NCBI GenBank assembly: GCA_013396655.1
Contig: WBMV01001237.1
Location: 394,716-458,715 of the forward strand
Reading direction: 5' to 3'
Origin: Campylorhamphus procurvoides
Taxonomy: Eukaryota; Chordata; Aves; Passeriformes; Dendrocolaptidae
DNA length: 64,000 nt
In this document: positions 35,701 to 50,287 of the stretch, piece by piece
Layout: the number at the start of each line of letters is the position of its first letter
How positions within the stretch are numbered: position 1 is the first letter of the stretch
The notes under the pieces: generated by a model
Told to the model about the DNA's origin: nothing
Seen by the model: only the letters and a program-made list of their open reading frames with translations
The model's database searches: none
Made by a program: the position numbers and the translations under genes

Positions 35701-38700
35701 TGTGAATTAGGGACTGAAAACCCAAGCTTGCCAGATGTGCTTTTTTCACATATTTTGACAATTATAGTTCAGCTTAATCATTTATGATAATACTTCATAA
35801 TGTTCTAGTGAATACTCTGGTGTATACTTCACAAAAAATAATGAAGTCTTAAGTAACATGGCAACTCACTCAGCTTTTAAATCTTTGCTGGGAAGCAGGA
35901 GGGAACAGCCAGTGTTTTGTGCAGATTATGGAGAATTATTGTAGTAAAATTAGGAACATTTCCATTATTGCTTTCCCATCAATTTCTTAAGAATTAACTA
36001 CTGGAAAATTACCATGGTTATACAGCAACAAGACACCCACAAATAAGATCAAATAAGACCATAGCTTCACAGCTTTAAAAGAAGCAATGTTATTAAAGAG
36101 TAACATGGGGCTACACAAAAGAAACCATGGGAAAGGACTAACGATTTCTGTGTCTACATCCAATTCTGACTCTTAATTCTCATTGAAAGTCAGCTGTCAA
36201 GTCCCATAGCAACCTTCTACTCCCTTGCTAATCACAGCTTTCTTCAGCAAAAGCTGCAAGCTATCATAAAAATGTTTCTTTCATTTAGAAAAAGGAATTT
36301 AAAAAAATTATTCTAATCGAAATTTTCCATCTGACTCCTTTATCACAACTTCTGGCCAGGGTTGGATAAGCACCAAGAAAACTAATCATGTGATCTGGCA
36401 GAGCTCATTTACAGCACAAACAAAAGTTGCTATAAGCAGTTAAATATCTTGTGTCAGTAACACTGACGCTACCTCAGCTGTGAAAAATGTCAACAGTTGA
36501 ACGGTGCTTGTACTTAATTTCAAGGAAATTAAGGAAGCCAGTGGCATTCACAGAAATTTCCTTTTTCCCAACTTCCTTGTTTTGCTGATTGGCAGCAGTT
36601 GCCATTATAACATAAGGTGGAAAATAGGAACAACTTGCACAGATCTATCATATGTTTCACATTCTGTAAGTGTTTAGGTGGAAAGAGTTATTGTTCCAAA
36701 GCTCAGAAAGAGGTAACAGAGTATTCAGTGCAGATGCAAGTCTGAGGCACTCTCCATTTCATAACATCAGAATCCTTCCAAATGTTGTGCCAATGGAGAC
36801 AGTAAACTGACAAGAAATGTAGATCAATGTTCTTTAAACATTTCAGCTTTTCTGATAAGCAAACATTTCAGTCTGTGTAATATTGTCAAACTACAGCTGC
36901 AGAGAATTTTGAAGAGGCTCCTATATGCGCTTTAAATATTCCTATTTCTTTCTACCAGGAAATGTTCTCAAGAGAGCATCACGCCAACACAATCCTGCTC
37001 ACACTGCAGTCGCTTCCCTGCATTGATTGTGGCAGAGAGAACAGGCAAAACCTCAAGGAAAGCTTGGAATTCGGCGTCATTGCCTGACTAAGGTACTTCA
37101 CAAGTTGCACCAGTGCAAACAGCAATATAATTCGCCCCTAGATTTGTGAAAGAAAAGCATAAATGACACTGCAGAGAGAGAGGATTTGGCATAGCAGGCA
37201 GAAGACTACAGGCATTACACTGCCATTAAATTAGCATTTAATCTTCCCTTCACAAGATGCAGCATTTTCCTGAGAAATATGATCTTTGCAAGATACCAGG
37301 CTCTGGGATCTGTCAAATAATCAAAAAGCTGATTTCCTGGCATGGAATAATCTTTTCATGAAATAAGAATTTTTGAATGACACAATGAAATTACAGAAAG
37401 GTAGTGAGCACTTCTTGTTTGATAGAGAGAAAAATAATAAAGAGCTCATGCTAGAAGGTAAAATATTAATATTAAAAAGATTTTATGTATGTGGGAAGGA
37501 ATCTACACAAAATTTAGATTCCATCATTAAACTTTGTCCCATATAATGATAGAGGGGAAAAGCTCTTTGTACAACTCAGTCTCGTTTTGTGCATACACAA
37601 ATTTGAAAGGCAGGAAGAGGAAGCAACTTTGTAAGACAGTTGTATTTTTGTAGTCTTCTTTTCACATGGACCAGTAAAGCACTTGAATTGTTCACAGCTA
37701 GGAAAGCAAGAAAATATTCTATATAAAAAAATGATGATTCAGTATTCACTTCATTTTTTGTCTTTGTAGTTTTTTCCATTTGTTATCAAGTCCAGGAAGG
37801 AAGAACAAAAAGTCTGTCTTAGTTTCTGGACACGACAACAATGACTATTTGCTTTCCAACATACACTACTTAATAGTTCTATTTGAAGATAAAAATTAAT
37901 CTGTGTGCTTGTGAGACACCAAGCAGGAGTGTTCTCCAAATGGTAGAAACTTCTACTTAGGAGATAAAACACAAGATTCAAAAAAATAACAAGAACTTTA
38001 TTAAACTTTCCACAGGTCAGAAAACAGCAACACAGCTTACTAATCACTTTGTAATGCCTATTTTGGCTACTGCTTTCCCAAACAAAAAACTAACCCAGAT
38101 AATTAACCAGATAATTCGTTGTTTCTCTTCACACTAGCCACAATGTCTCATATAAAGTAAAGGCAGGAATAACACTAAGAACTAGAAAACAGAATTTTCA
38201 TGTCATATTTCAAAGAGATTGAGCTCTGCAGGTTTTACAAAAACTTCAAGGGAATTTGAGTTGCAGTATTTGAGCTCATTACAAGAGCTCAAAATCGAAG
38301 AAGATCAGAAATGCCAAGAAAAAACAAAAGATATGTCTAGCATTTTCCAGAAAATCCACTCATGTCTATGATTTTACATCAACATATAAAATAATAGCGA
38401 CAAGAGAGTCAAATACCTTTTCATCAAGATGCTTCTAACAAGTGACATTAAAATATTGTGTGTTTAGATGAGTTTATGAAGGTATTAGAGCCTCCATAGT
38501 GGTACACAGACTGAGCCATGGAGCCTTGCAACCTCGTGGAACAAGTTTAACAACACTGCTTTAAGGGAACCTGATGTCTATGTATTTCATTGACTTTTTA
38601 ATGTCATTATTTTGGTGGCCTTCCACCTCAGCATCATGTCCCTTTTGATAAACTGCATGGCTGCCATGAACTTCCCCCCCTCCTTTCACTTTTCTCTCTG

Positions 38701-40390
38701 ACTGTTGGTTCCTTCTCATCCTTCAGCTGCTCTGGGCTATGTGAGCACAAGGAATGTCTGGCTGCTCTTGTGACTTTCCTGTCTCAACTTTAAATTTCAG
38801 AAAATAGATACCTGTAGGAAAGCTGTGATAAAGATACCAGCTCAATACATTCATATGCTAACACTTTGTCCACACCTGTTTAACATTATTCTCCACTGAA
38901 CAGTGATATTTCAGACATGTACAATGAACACAGATGTATGACTTAACCAGTACCAAGGGCTCATTAATGAAAAGGGCCATTTTCTAAGTTGACTGCTATG
39001 GTCTATGCACCCCCTGATGTGTAACAGAGTTCCTGGTATGACTTTATCCTCTACTTCATCCCCAAGTTGCCATGGAAAGCCAGGGAGGAAGGCAGAGTGT
39101 ACACCAAGGTGTCAAGTGATACAGGCTTATCCGATAGTTCAACATGGGAAAAAAGGCCTCAGAGGTCTTATTTTGGATTGATTCAGCTCTTCATACAACA
39201 GTTAAAGCAAAAATCTCTCATCTTCTCCAGACAAAAAATAAAATAAATAAAAATCAAGCACTCTTACAGCATAGAGATATTTTGTTCAAGACAGTATTTA
39301 CTTTTCTACAGGATTAAGCAGGCACCTATTCTCAAGGAGCAAAGAGGATAACCTGGATTAACTTTGTTGCTTCGCCTAGTGTGAAAAAAATTGTTTGCCA
39401 AATATTTCTGAAATAACTGAGACATCCAGAAAGTCTCCTTGAATCTAGAAAGTAGAGAAAAGTGATAGCACAAAAAAGCCCTTGGAAAACAAACATACCA
39501 TCAAGAAAAATAATGTACTGAATGGTTATATAGCAAATACTTATTGGTATATATCTGATTTCCTCTGCAAAAATACACCAGGGGCCCATAGATGGGAAGA
39601 AGGAAAAACAACATAGCACAGAACAATAAGAGACACTGAAGGAAACATATATAATATAAAGAGCTCTAAACACTTAGCAAGATATCGGTGACTGTTTCCT
39701 TGAAACTTAGCACCTCGTTTGGTACACATAAAAGATTTCCAGCTATGTGAAATCTGTGCATTTTTACTCTAATTTAGACTATCCATTACAATTCCCTATG
39801 TTCATCTAAGGTTGTTCTTTTGTAGTTTTGAATGTTTGAGACCTGCAAACCCCACAGTAACTCCTCACTAGAAACAGAAGGCTTTTACTCAAGCTGGTGG
39901 AGGAGGACAAAGACATATCTGTACTCTGACCTTGGAGTGAAAACAGAGAGCAAACAAACCTTTTCACAAGACCAGTCCAGAAGGGACAAGCTGCAAGCAA
40001 ACTACTTTTCACTTATGCAAACAAACTTACTGACACGATGGAACAGAAGAAAGAAATCCTGGCCTTCATAAAAAAAAATAAAAATGTAAATAGCTGGAAG
40101 CACTGACCTGTGTGCTTTGCAGGTCTCATCCAGAACTTGCTAAGAGTCACAATCTATTGCTTCTTCAGTATATGTCCAGCATGCTTTGAAAATCTGTTTC
40201 ATAAAAGCAAGCTCCAAATGTTCAGAAAGCTATCTGTTATAAAAATCATATTCAGAGTCTATCTCCACAAGAAGACTGCTATCTTATGAGAAAGAATATT
40301 CTAGCAAGGCACAGGTAGAGATCTTTGAGATATGGATAGGACAAAGTGGCAACAGATGTGTCATATTGTCCAAGAAGGCAGTCCATATTC

Positions 40391-40420
40391 ACAAATTTCT
40401 GCAAATTTCTGCAAATTTCT
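40391..40420. repeat. 10-bp unit repeated three times
   Basis: ACAAATTTCT is followed by two exact GCAAATTTCT copies. This small tandem array is probably replication slippage. Confidence 0.9.
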
Positions 40421-42902
40421 CACCATGTGTCCATGACAGTGAATCACAAAAAGAATAAATATTTAAATAATGAGAAACATTATCTTGTTATTCTTGCTTG
40501 ATGCTAAAATGAAAATAACAACTATTAAACCCACACATTTGTTCTTCTGTCCTGTTCTGGTCTGAAAGGTGACAACTGTCTTGGAATGCTGACAGCATTT
40601 AGGTAATGGGAGGCACATAATGATAACAGTAACTGACCCCCTCCCTCGCTGACAGATGGACAAATCTGTGTTACCAGAGATGCTTTGTTCTCCCTATGCA
40701 GAGTCAAACCAGACACAGCAGCAGCAACACGGTAATAGCAGGAGCAGCACTCCCACTTCCCCACTGCTGAGCATCCTTGAGAAACTATTAATTAGTTAGA
40801 AAGTTTAAATAGGCATCTTCCACTGGTTTCTTTATGAAACCATGTTATTCATCTCAATTAAGTGGAACCCCACAGAATGGCTGTGGGGAGTTCAGAACAA
40901 CACCAACTTTTTCAGAAGAATTTTTCTTATTTCACTGATTTCTCTTCTTTTGTTAATTGCCTAATTCCACCTTTTCCTGACTGCTCTCCCCTTGGGAGGT
41001 AAAGACCACTTAGCTATTTATTCACACAAGCAAAGGGACTTTGGAAAAAAACCACCTGTGTTCACATTTTCAGACATCTGACAAATGAGACTAATTCATT
41101 AGTAATTAAAAAGTATAGCTTTTTAGGAGTTCATCTTATTGGCATACTGGAAGGTAGAGGGAAGAAAATAGACTAGCTTTGGAGAATGAGGTTGTCAAAT
41201 GTGCATATGTTGCTCACAAGAGAAAGGTGAAATTCTCACATGGTTCATCCTTCCCATTTCCCATCCTGCCAGCTTCATCTGTAATGACTGATTAAACCTC
41301 CCAAAGCAGTCTCGTGGGACTATCAGTTCAGGGCTGATGATGGGCAGGAAGATAATACAGTCTGCATCTGTTACCATTTCTGTAAAGTCAGAGTACCTGG
41401 GAGTTTATCATCAAAGCATTACCCTTCTGCCTATAAAGAAAGATATAGGTGCAGCTTATACTGTTGGTATCAGTTTTTTTAATAGGAAACTACAACTCAC
41501 CTGTTTCAATACAGTAACTGCAATCTGATCTGTGATGTGAAGAACTGTCTCAACTCTATACCTATACAAAAAAACCCATAGAATACAGGATACTCTATCC
41601 TACTGACTTTCAGCATAATCTGTTATTTGCCACGAAGTAACAGTAACACTTTTAAAGCTTCAGCTTCTGGAGCTGTGTGGTTCTAGGTTTTATTTGTTAA
41701 GTAATCGCTTCTTTCACAGCTGTAAAAGAAAGCTTGAAAAGTTTTAACTCTACAAAAAGGGATATGCTAACAAATGTGAAACAAATTTTTGTAAAAAGAA
41801 AAACCACATTCATCTTATTATTTGTAGTTTGTAATTTATATTTTATTTGATTTGGATTCAAAATAGTTGGCTTCACCTTTAGTCCTTCCTCTCATATTCA
41901 GTATTTTCCTATCTCAAAATGTACTGCAATGTTTAATTTGGATTCTCTGTGCCAGATTTGTATTCCCACTAACATTATGCTTTCAAGTTTCTTTTTTAAC
42001 ATATCATTTTTGTATTTATTGACTGAAGCAAGAATTAAAGTACACCAGTTGTCCAAGGAAGAAAGTGAGAGAGAATTTTCAGTCCTAACTGAAAATAGAA
42101 ATGCTCTATTAGGCTGTAGTCAAAAAGAATTCCTTTTGGTAGCTGTATTTAAAACTTATCAAGAAAAAGTATTCCAGTATAAAACACTTTCCAATGTTCT
42201 GAGTATGCCAGTCAGTCATCTTTGTTCATTAACAACATTCTTAGCTACCTATCAAAAGATTTCCAATACCTAATTCCCAGTTTATTAATGTCTTGCAAAG
42301 ATCCAGCTTCTGGTTTAGTGGCTACATTTCTTTTGCCTCCTGAAATTCTTTCTGCTGCTTTAATGCAATAAATACCATGCCTAAATATTTAAATAAATAA
42401 ATAGAGCATAGAGAACATTAAGCTGTGTATTCTCACCCACTCTTCAGATCAAATGCTCAGGACTGGACATGTGCCCAGTGACTGAGGCATTCAGCCAGCC
42501 CAGCAGCACCCCTGGCCTTTTACCTCTTACTCACATGATTTGCTCTGCTGTCTTCGAGCTCCCCTGGGACTCTGGTGACCACAATGGCTTTGGGTTCTCT
42601 CACCCAGGGACCTATTCAATCACTCAGCCAATAACACAACTGATTAAGAACAATGGCCTTTTATAATCTCCATCTCCACAACTGCATACCCTTGCACAAC
42701 AGACCAGAACACAAGGAGAGATTTCATCAGTTTCAAAAGCAGGAGTCACTTGAAGGTTCATTAAAAACATACAGTCTGCTGCACTCTGAGTGTCAAACCT
42801 CTGACTCTAAAGTATATTAAAAAGATGAAAGTCAGCAAGAACTACACATCTGAGTTAGCTGAGTTCTTCAGATTTAGGAACGACTTTACTGATATGTAAA
42901 CA

Positions 42903-42950
42903 TCTAACAGAATGAAGTTTGCATTTGTCTAACAGAATGCATATTTGCTA
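42903..42950. repeat. 25-bp imperfect tandem duplication
   Basis: TCTAACAGAATG occurs at 42903-42914 and again at 42928-42939. Similar but diverged tails follow each copy (TTTGCATTTG versus CATATTTGCT). Confidence 0.8.
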
Positions 42951-45900
42951 GTAGCCTTCATTAAAGAGACATCTAAAAATCTTTGAGAAACTGAACCTGA
43001 CACAGTTTTAGGTACACAGAGTCAGTTTCAACGTGTGTCACAAGTTTCAGCTGGAAGACTCATCCATCATCAAAGGCTTTCCTCCCTCTATCCTACAAAA
43101 AGTTTCTAAATACTGCTTGGGCCTCTCACAATTATAACATTTTTTAGTTTATAGAAACTGTAGAAAATATAACTGCTTAGGAAGAGAGGATTAAACTCAT
43201 TTTGTTAAAGCTGTACACAGACTTAGCTCTGCTCAGATTTTGGAAACACCCTGTTAGTTCTTCAGCCACAAGTCACCTTGTTATAAATACCTAATTGTAT
43301 CAAAAATGCAGACATGCCACTCAACATGATAAAATATATTTAAGCTGGAATACTTATTGTGATGTGAGCTCTTTGAAATCATTCCACTGCCTCAGTTCAG
43401 TTGCAAGTCATGCAAGTTCCAGCAATAGCTTAGAAATAGCCTATTGAACATGAATGAGCAATTTAAAAGCATGAAGAAGCATTTATATTTAATCATAAGC
43501 ACCAACTGAAAACACTTTTACATCATAGTATTGACTCTGGTTGGGATTATTATTGATAATTTTGCCAGTAGTACACAAATAGAATACCCTTCGATTATGG
43601 TGTTAAGTTCATTATTAACCATGCAAATCTAAACTCAACAAAAAACGGTTTTTAAATTATTAATTAGCAAATGACAACATAAGTGGTTTTGTATTGAGTA
43701 TAAACCTTTGGAATCAATGAAGCTGTTTCATGTGAAAGAAACTGTTGTATTATTTTAAACACCTTAATAGTGTCAGGAGACTTGCCCCAACATTAATCCC
43801 AGGCAGATAAAATATTCAAAAATACAGCTCTCATTGGGTACAAGACTCATCAACAGATTGCAATAAATATTATTTGCTGACATGAGCGTCTAAGCTCACC
43901 TGGTTTTGGTCTTTGCTGAATTCTCAGCTACAATTAACTCAGTACCAAACTTGGGCACTCCCTTGGCAGAGATCTGTGAATTTTGTGCTTTGACCTTGAG
44001 TGCAAGTACTGACTGGGCAAAGAGGATATTATAACAGCAAGTTTGAGAACTTCAATTATTGGGGCTTGATCCTGAAATTGGCTGAACATCTTAAGGAGAT
44101 TAACAGAATAGGGTCAGTTGATGCTGCTTGTTGTGTTTGAGACACCTAGGCGTCAAACATTGAAGGCACAATGACAATTTAACACTGATCAATTCTGCAG
44201 TAAACTGGGCTCAGAGACTTGAAAATTTAAAAGGAATGAAAGATTGAAGAGTCACATTCCCCATAAAAAAATCGGTTTCAGACACTAAGCACAGAATCAC
44301 TAAAAAGGGCTGTACTGTGTTAGAAACAGCTGTGGGTTTGTGTCTCTGAGTCAGGTGATGTTCTCTGTGTCCAGACAAGTTGAGAGGAATTTGTATTGCA
44401 AAACCAGTTCCTCCAGTATGGTCTGGAACATCTTGAAAGCAAATCATGTTTTGACTCAGCATCTAAGCAGCCAGTTCCTAAAGAACACGTCAAACTGTGG
44501 GAAGTATCACCCTGCTGCCGTAAGTTTCCCTTCTTTTCTTATGTCCAAAAAACAAAAGCACATCAGTAACGTGGGGACTGTCCTAGAGAGGTTCAAAATA
44601 GACATGTGGCTATGAAATAACCATCAGGCTCCCACCAGCTGTGGCAAGCCTGATGAAAATAAAACTCATACAAATGACACTGCAAAACAAGTAATGGAGT
44701 CCTGCAGCAGAACCAGGGGCTAAAATCAGAATCCAAAGGCAACTTCAGAGAATCAAAGTTTACCCCAAATTTACTTAAAAGGCCTGAAACCATAACAAAA
44801 AAAATCTGGTTTACAATAACACAGGTTTTTATCTTCCTATTAAGAAGTCCATCAAAGGAAATTAAAAGCTTCCAAATTCTTTTTCCAGATTCCAACAGAA
44901 TATTTAATTGTTGATAGGAGGAAGCAGTTTTGCATTGCAATAATAGCTGACATAAAATAATTCAAGGCAGAAATGGCAACAGGATCTTCCTGGGGAAAAG
45001 TCTGTTCCTTTAGAGTATACTTCCCCTCAGCACAACAAAAGCCCAGATGTGGGACCTTCAAATACAGTGTGTTATTATTTCAGGGCAAATAACAAACTTA
45101 TTCATAGTTTCTCTGGGGTTTTTTGTGAACAGAATAAAAAAATTCTCCACTTTGACCTCAAAATTCTTGTGTTTACTGCATATTCTTCTGGCTCTTGTTT
45201 TGAATATTTTTATTATTCTGAGTAATTGCATGCTGGCATTTTTCATAATCACTAATTGCACTTGATGACTCTTGTGATCAGAAACAAAGCATTGGGGAGG
45301 GATTAAATGAATGGAACCATCCTCAGAATCAATAACGATATTGAAGTCTTCCTACATACAGATCATGTTTTTTGTGCTCAGAATAACTTATCAAATATTT
45401 TCATCTTCATTGTTGATGCAGGCACAAACTTTTTTGTTCATTCTTGAATTTAGTATTGTCTTGGATTTCTTGCTGTCTCTAATGTACAACACTTTGAACT
45501 GGCACAACAAATAATTTATCTGTGTTGGATGCAGCCCTGCAGCTGGATAACAGAAACTCATAAAATGAATAAAAGGAATTAAAATGAAAACAGTACACAG
45601 AAAAAAAATGAAAAAAAAATCCAAATTTCTTTGTTGGTGTTGGTTTTAAAATGATTCATAATTCAATTAGTAGAGATCACAAGTTTGTTGATTTGCTAAA
45701 GAGAGCTCTCCAGGGTATAAAAATATTTATATAATTATTGGAAAACCAAATAAAATCCACAAACAAAAATAATTTAAATTATAACTGAAAAATTTGTCAG
45801 CCTTTAAAGTATAAATTGGAACCATCAGTAAAAAAATTCTTTAAAGAAACATTTACAACCAAAACAAAAACTACAACCCAAATCGACATGAGCTTTCCCT

Positions 45901-48678
45901 TATTAATAAACCTGAATTACAACTTGTTATTCTCAAGTATTTTTGTTGCACATACTACACAGAAAATGTCCTGCTCTTCTAGGTCTGACTCCTAATGCCC
46001 CTGGTTCAGTTCCTTGACTCAGCTGGGCATTCATGGCCACAGGCAACTGTTGAAATAGTTTTTTTACAGTTTCCCCCCATTTCTAACATGGGGGTTCCAA
46101 GGTGAACCACCAATGTCATTGCCTGAATGCAGCAGTCCCTCCATGGCAATACACCCTCAGGGAGGGAAATGCAGGGAACAGGCATCAAATCCAGTGTGCA
46201 GGCATGGAAATGGGACTGGCTTGTTCATTCCCACAACTTTACATCAAACCATTAGAAATACTAAGTATTTTACCACTTATTTAATCTACTTTCTAATCTA
46301 TAAACTGATGGACATCTCACACATTTCTCAAAGTAAGGACAACAACGAATGAAGGTCTTTGTGTTCTGTCTCCTCCTTCACATGTGCTACTAAAACACCA
46401 CTTCAGTCTCCCATTAATACAGAGATGTTCTCCTGGAAACATCTCCTCATCCAAAAATAATCCAAGACTGCTTTATGATGCATATGAAAGCATGATCACC
46501 TGGAGGCAATCAGGACATTTACTGCAAGTACACACTCCTGATCCAAATCAAAATGCTAATGTAAACTCACTCATAGTATGGTACAGAACCATAAACATCC
46601 ACACGATTCGCCAGCTATAACATCAATGATCTGTAATTAAAATATGAGAGCAAACTGCAAAATCATTTTCTCCCGTGTATTTATGTATGAGTTTCCCTGT
46701 ACCACAAAATGAACCCTTACCATAAAACACAGACTGAGATGCTTCATCAGAGTGTATTTAGTGACACATGGACAAAATACAAATGTGAAATTTAATATTA
46801 TATAAATTTAGTGATAATCACATGCTCCTCCTCAGTAGCCTGATCTGAATCCGTGAGAAGCTGAAGCTCCTATTAGCTATAAGTGATCAGTTTCAAGATG
46901 TGTTCAGCACCTGCAGCTTCTATTTGGGTAACAAAATACCTACCACAAATAAATACACGTTCAATTTCCGTAGAGTTCCAAATATTCTGAGCTCTTCTAG
47001 AAATCTGACTGTGACTAACATTCAATGTTCTTTAGAAATGTTTAGCTCAGCCATCCAACCTATGACTTCTGCAGAGGCCTAGGAATTGCACCAGTTATCT
47101 AGTGGGATAATGAAAATAAAAATTAAGTAAAAAACTTTCAGAATTAGTTTGAGACAGAGTGGAATTTATAAGCAAATTATTAGAAATGATTAACTGATGG
47201 AGCTTAGCTTTAAATGGTGTGAAATTACTTCAGGACCAGCAGAACTTCATTACTTTCTCTGTTTGTGCATAATGGATTTTTGGGAGTATAATTTCTCTCC
47301 TGAAAAGCTCTGTGATATTAAAATGTCTTTGATTAACTAGTCAAGAAGCAGAGTAAACAACAGACGTTTTTATATACTAGTATCCAAATAACTCAGGAGA
47401 ATAACTGGGAGCACAATGAAAACTAAGCAGAGCCAAAAATGCCTTGTAAATATTACAGTAGTTGCTTCTGCCAAAATATTGTCGACTGGTACAGATTGCA
47501 CAGTGCCATAATTACAGTAGATGACATAAAATTATTATAAATTAACAGTTTATAGTACAAAGTCATGCATTATGTATTTTTACTAAGTAGCTACACAAGC
47601 GTATAAAATGAAGAACTGTGAAATAGTGTAAAAAGTGATTAAATTGATCTAAACTTTATCTACAACACACAACAAATTACAGCCTCATTTTTTCCCCAAT
47701 GTTTAAACTCAATGCATATGTTATTAAGCAAAAATTGCTGGAACTCGTGAGAAAGGAGTTGGGACTTAATAGTCCATTACTATATAAGAATAACAACTTA
47801 TTTTTAAATTAAAGCAATGTACATACAGTTTAATCCTAGGCTAAGGCATTTGAATCAAAAGTTTGAGAGTGGGAATAAAGGATGCCTTCATAATGACAAG
47901 ACTCACTGATATGCTACAGAGAGATTCTAAATTTTGTCTCGTGTCACCCACCACTGGAAAAGGTTACAAAGATCAATACACATTTGATATGACAGAAATT
48001 GGTAATCTTCAATGGTGTGAGTAGCCCTGCCTTTTTATTCGAACAGAAAATAAAGTGCAATGTCAAACAAAATAAAAAGAAACTAATAGCCCCTTAAATA
48101 AAACATGAAAAATGTTTAGCTGAAGCTCAGAGCAGGTTTCATGGTCTCTTTTAGTGCAGGACACGTTTGCTTCATCATTGCCTTGTTACTTCAGTAACAT
48201 TTTAATTATGTGATCCCAACACAAGCACAACCTCGACAAATTTTCATAAAAGTAATTGTTTGTTGTTTGAATTTTATATGATAACTCACTGTTCCCCAGT
48301 TATGAGGACTTGACATCTCATTTGGGCTGGGGATCTCCATTAATTTGTAAGTGCATATGGTGTAAATGCTGTACTAGATTTTCTGTCAATGTGATGAATT
48401 CTATCTTATCTCTATCTGTGTGAGGGTGAATATTTATTTTTCGACTGTCTGAAACCTAGTACTGTTTAATACATTTAGCAAATATTTTTCATTAACTTTA
48501 TACAGAGATTTAATCACTGTTCTTAAACTCCATGTAAAGAGTAATTCCTGTTCTGGGTTTTATTTATTTAGAAACACATGCCAATATCCCACTGAACAGC
48601 CTGATATGGTGACCACAAGCAACAGCCCCGATGTCCATTTAAATATTGGGAAAATCAGGCTTATTTACTGTAGAATAA

Positions 48679-48711
48679 CATATATATATGCAACATACGT
48701 ACATATATATG
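48679..48711. repeat. palindromic (TA)n repeat pair
   Basis: Two CATATATATG-type arms flank a CAACATACGTA centre. Each arm is self-complementary and the two can pair with each other, so it could extrude as a cruciform. It is probably a degenerate TA microsatellite. Confidence 0.75.
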
Positions 48712-49975
48712 TGAGAAGTATATTTGTATACATCTGTGACTCACAGAGACTAAACTGATCTCAGTTTTAGCAACCATTTTGAAACTCAGTTTTCCTCAGT
48801 TTGTTGCCACTTCTGCAAACCAGGCAGGACCAGAGCAGGACTTTAGAGATGCATTAAGGGTTCTGTGTTTCAAGGACAGATTCTGTGTTCAGCAGAGGTA
48901 CACTTAGCAGTGAATTGGGCTGTATTTCTCCTTTGTCTCAGCTGACAGTGTGTTTCAAGAAAGATAGCGCTTTCCTTTAGAGTATCTCTGTATTTTGGCA
49001 ATGCTTGGTAACTTATTTGGGATCAAACAAAATAAACAAAACAGTAAGTTGTTTATTTTACAGTTAGGGAAGACCTTAATCTATCCTCTACTTGCAAACA
49101 TTCACCACTTCTGGTCAACTTCCCTTCTAAAGATAACTTAGCTTTGACTGAATTGAGTTACAGTGAATATAATTCTGTCTCTGATTAATCTATTAGAGAT
49201 ATTATTAATTTAACTTTGATTTATTACATATAAATACATCTGTTATATATCAGTCAATGAATTAATCTAGCAGAAGTTATCTTGCAAAGGAAACATGCCT
49301 TTCCCCACTGAGCACTCTTGCAGTCACAGTAGTTGTTAAATTTAGGAAACAAATCTGTCTGTGACTTGTCATTTCCTTCCTGCTTCAATCTGGTTTATTA
49401 AGGATTAAAAATGGTCTGGTATGTCACAGTGTATACATATGGTAAGTACTCATCCTGCATAGAATTCACAATATTCCATATCAATAGAAGCAGACACCCA
49501 TAAAAACCACAATGGGTGATCTCCCATGCACACTGTAAACTACAGAAATCTGATCCAAGACTGAAAACAACACAACAAACAAACAGAAACTAAAAAAAAC
49601 TCTCATCAGCATGGAGAGTTAAATGCAAATTATTCAGAAATCTTTGAATTGCTGTAATCATCTGTTGTAGTTTTTGTCACCCAAGCCCAAGAAGGGCTTC
49701 AACTTGGCCAAAACCCAAGTTTATTCTTGCAAAGAACACATAAATGAACAATAATAGTAGATGAAAAAAACAGAGTTAATAGAGCAGTTATATCCAACAA
49801 AATTCCAATTTACAGAACATTTTGCATAACCCTACTCCATTTATCAAAACCAGTAGTCACTTACATGGCTAAAATGCACATTACATACCTACTAGAAAGG
49901 AACGTTGCTCATTTTCATGGAACATGACATTGTGGTGAGAAATGAGTGGCATAAAACACTTCAGAGAACTAAAGA

Positions 49976-50017
49976 TCCTACTACACAAAACACAGCTCCT
50001 ACTACACTAAAACATTG
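49976..50017. repeat. 21-bp imperfect tandem duplication
   Basis: TCCTACTACAC occurs at 49976-49986 and at 49997-50007, each followed by an A/C-rich tail. Two adjoining copies of a 21-bp unit. Confidence 0.8.
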
Positions 50018-50287
50018 AAGCAAACAAATCTCTGAACGTGCGTCCACCTACAATCAAAATGTAAAGAACACGAGTACAGAAAAAACCTCAGAGAACCTTT
50101 TCCATTTCAACTCAAACTCGACTTTTGAAGTTGCTCACATCTCTAGATCATCATAACCAGTCAAACACTAACTTTAAAAACATAGACTTTAAAAAAAATA
50201 AATCTAAAACGCTTTAGGTTTTACACTTCTATTTTACCAAATAGTTCTATGATAGATCTTAGGCAGAGCCCATACAAAAGTACTCAC

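Larger units (their letters stand above)
32736..47082. other. non-coding sequence with scattered short repeats
   Basis: No gene or transposon was recognised in these 14 kb. Small items include an imperfect repeat of TTTATAAAAAA at about 33061-33092, a triplicated 10-mer at 40391-40420, AAAT-type repeats at 39232-39254 and 42391-42403, and a 25-bp tandem duplication at 42903-42950. A somewhat CpG-richer patch lies at about 36926-37140. The longest frames (135 codons at 33211, 114 codons at 41929) have no recognisable domain. Confidence 0.6.

Noticed and set aside
41929..42273. 114-codon + frame
   Set aside because: No recognisable family, an A/T-rich hydrophobic start and no supporting splice or promoter signal.
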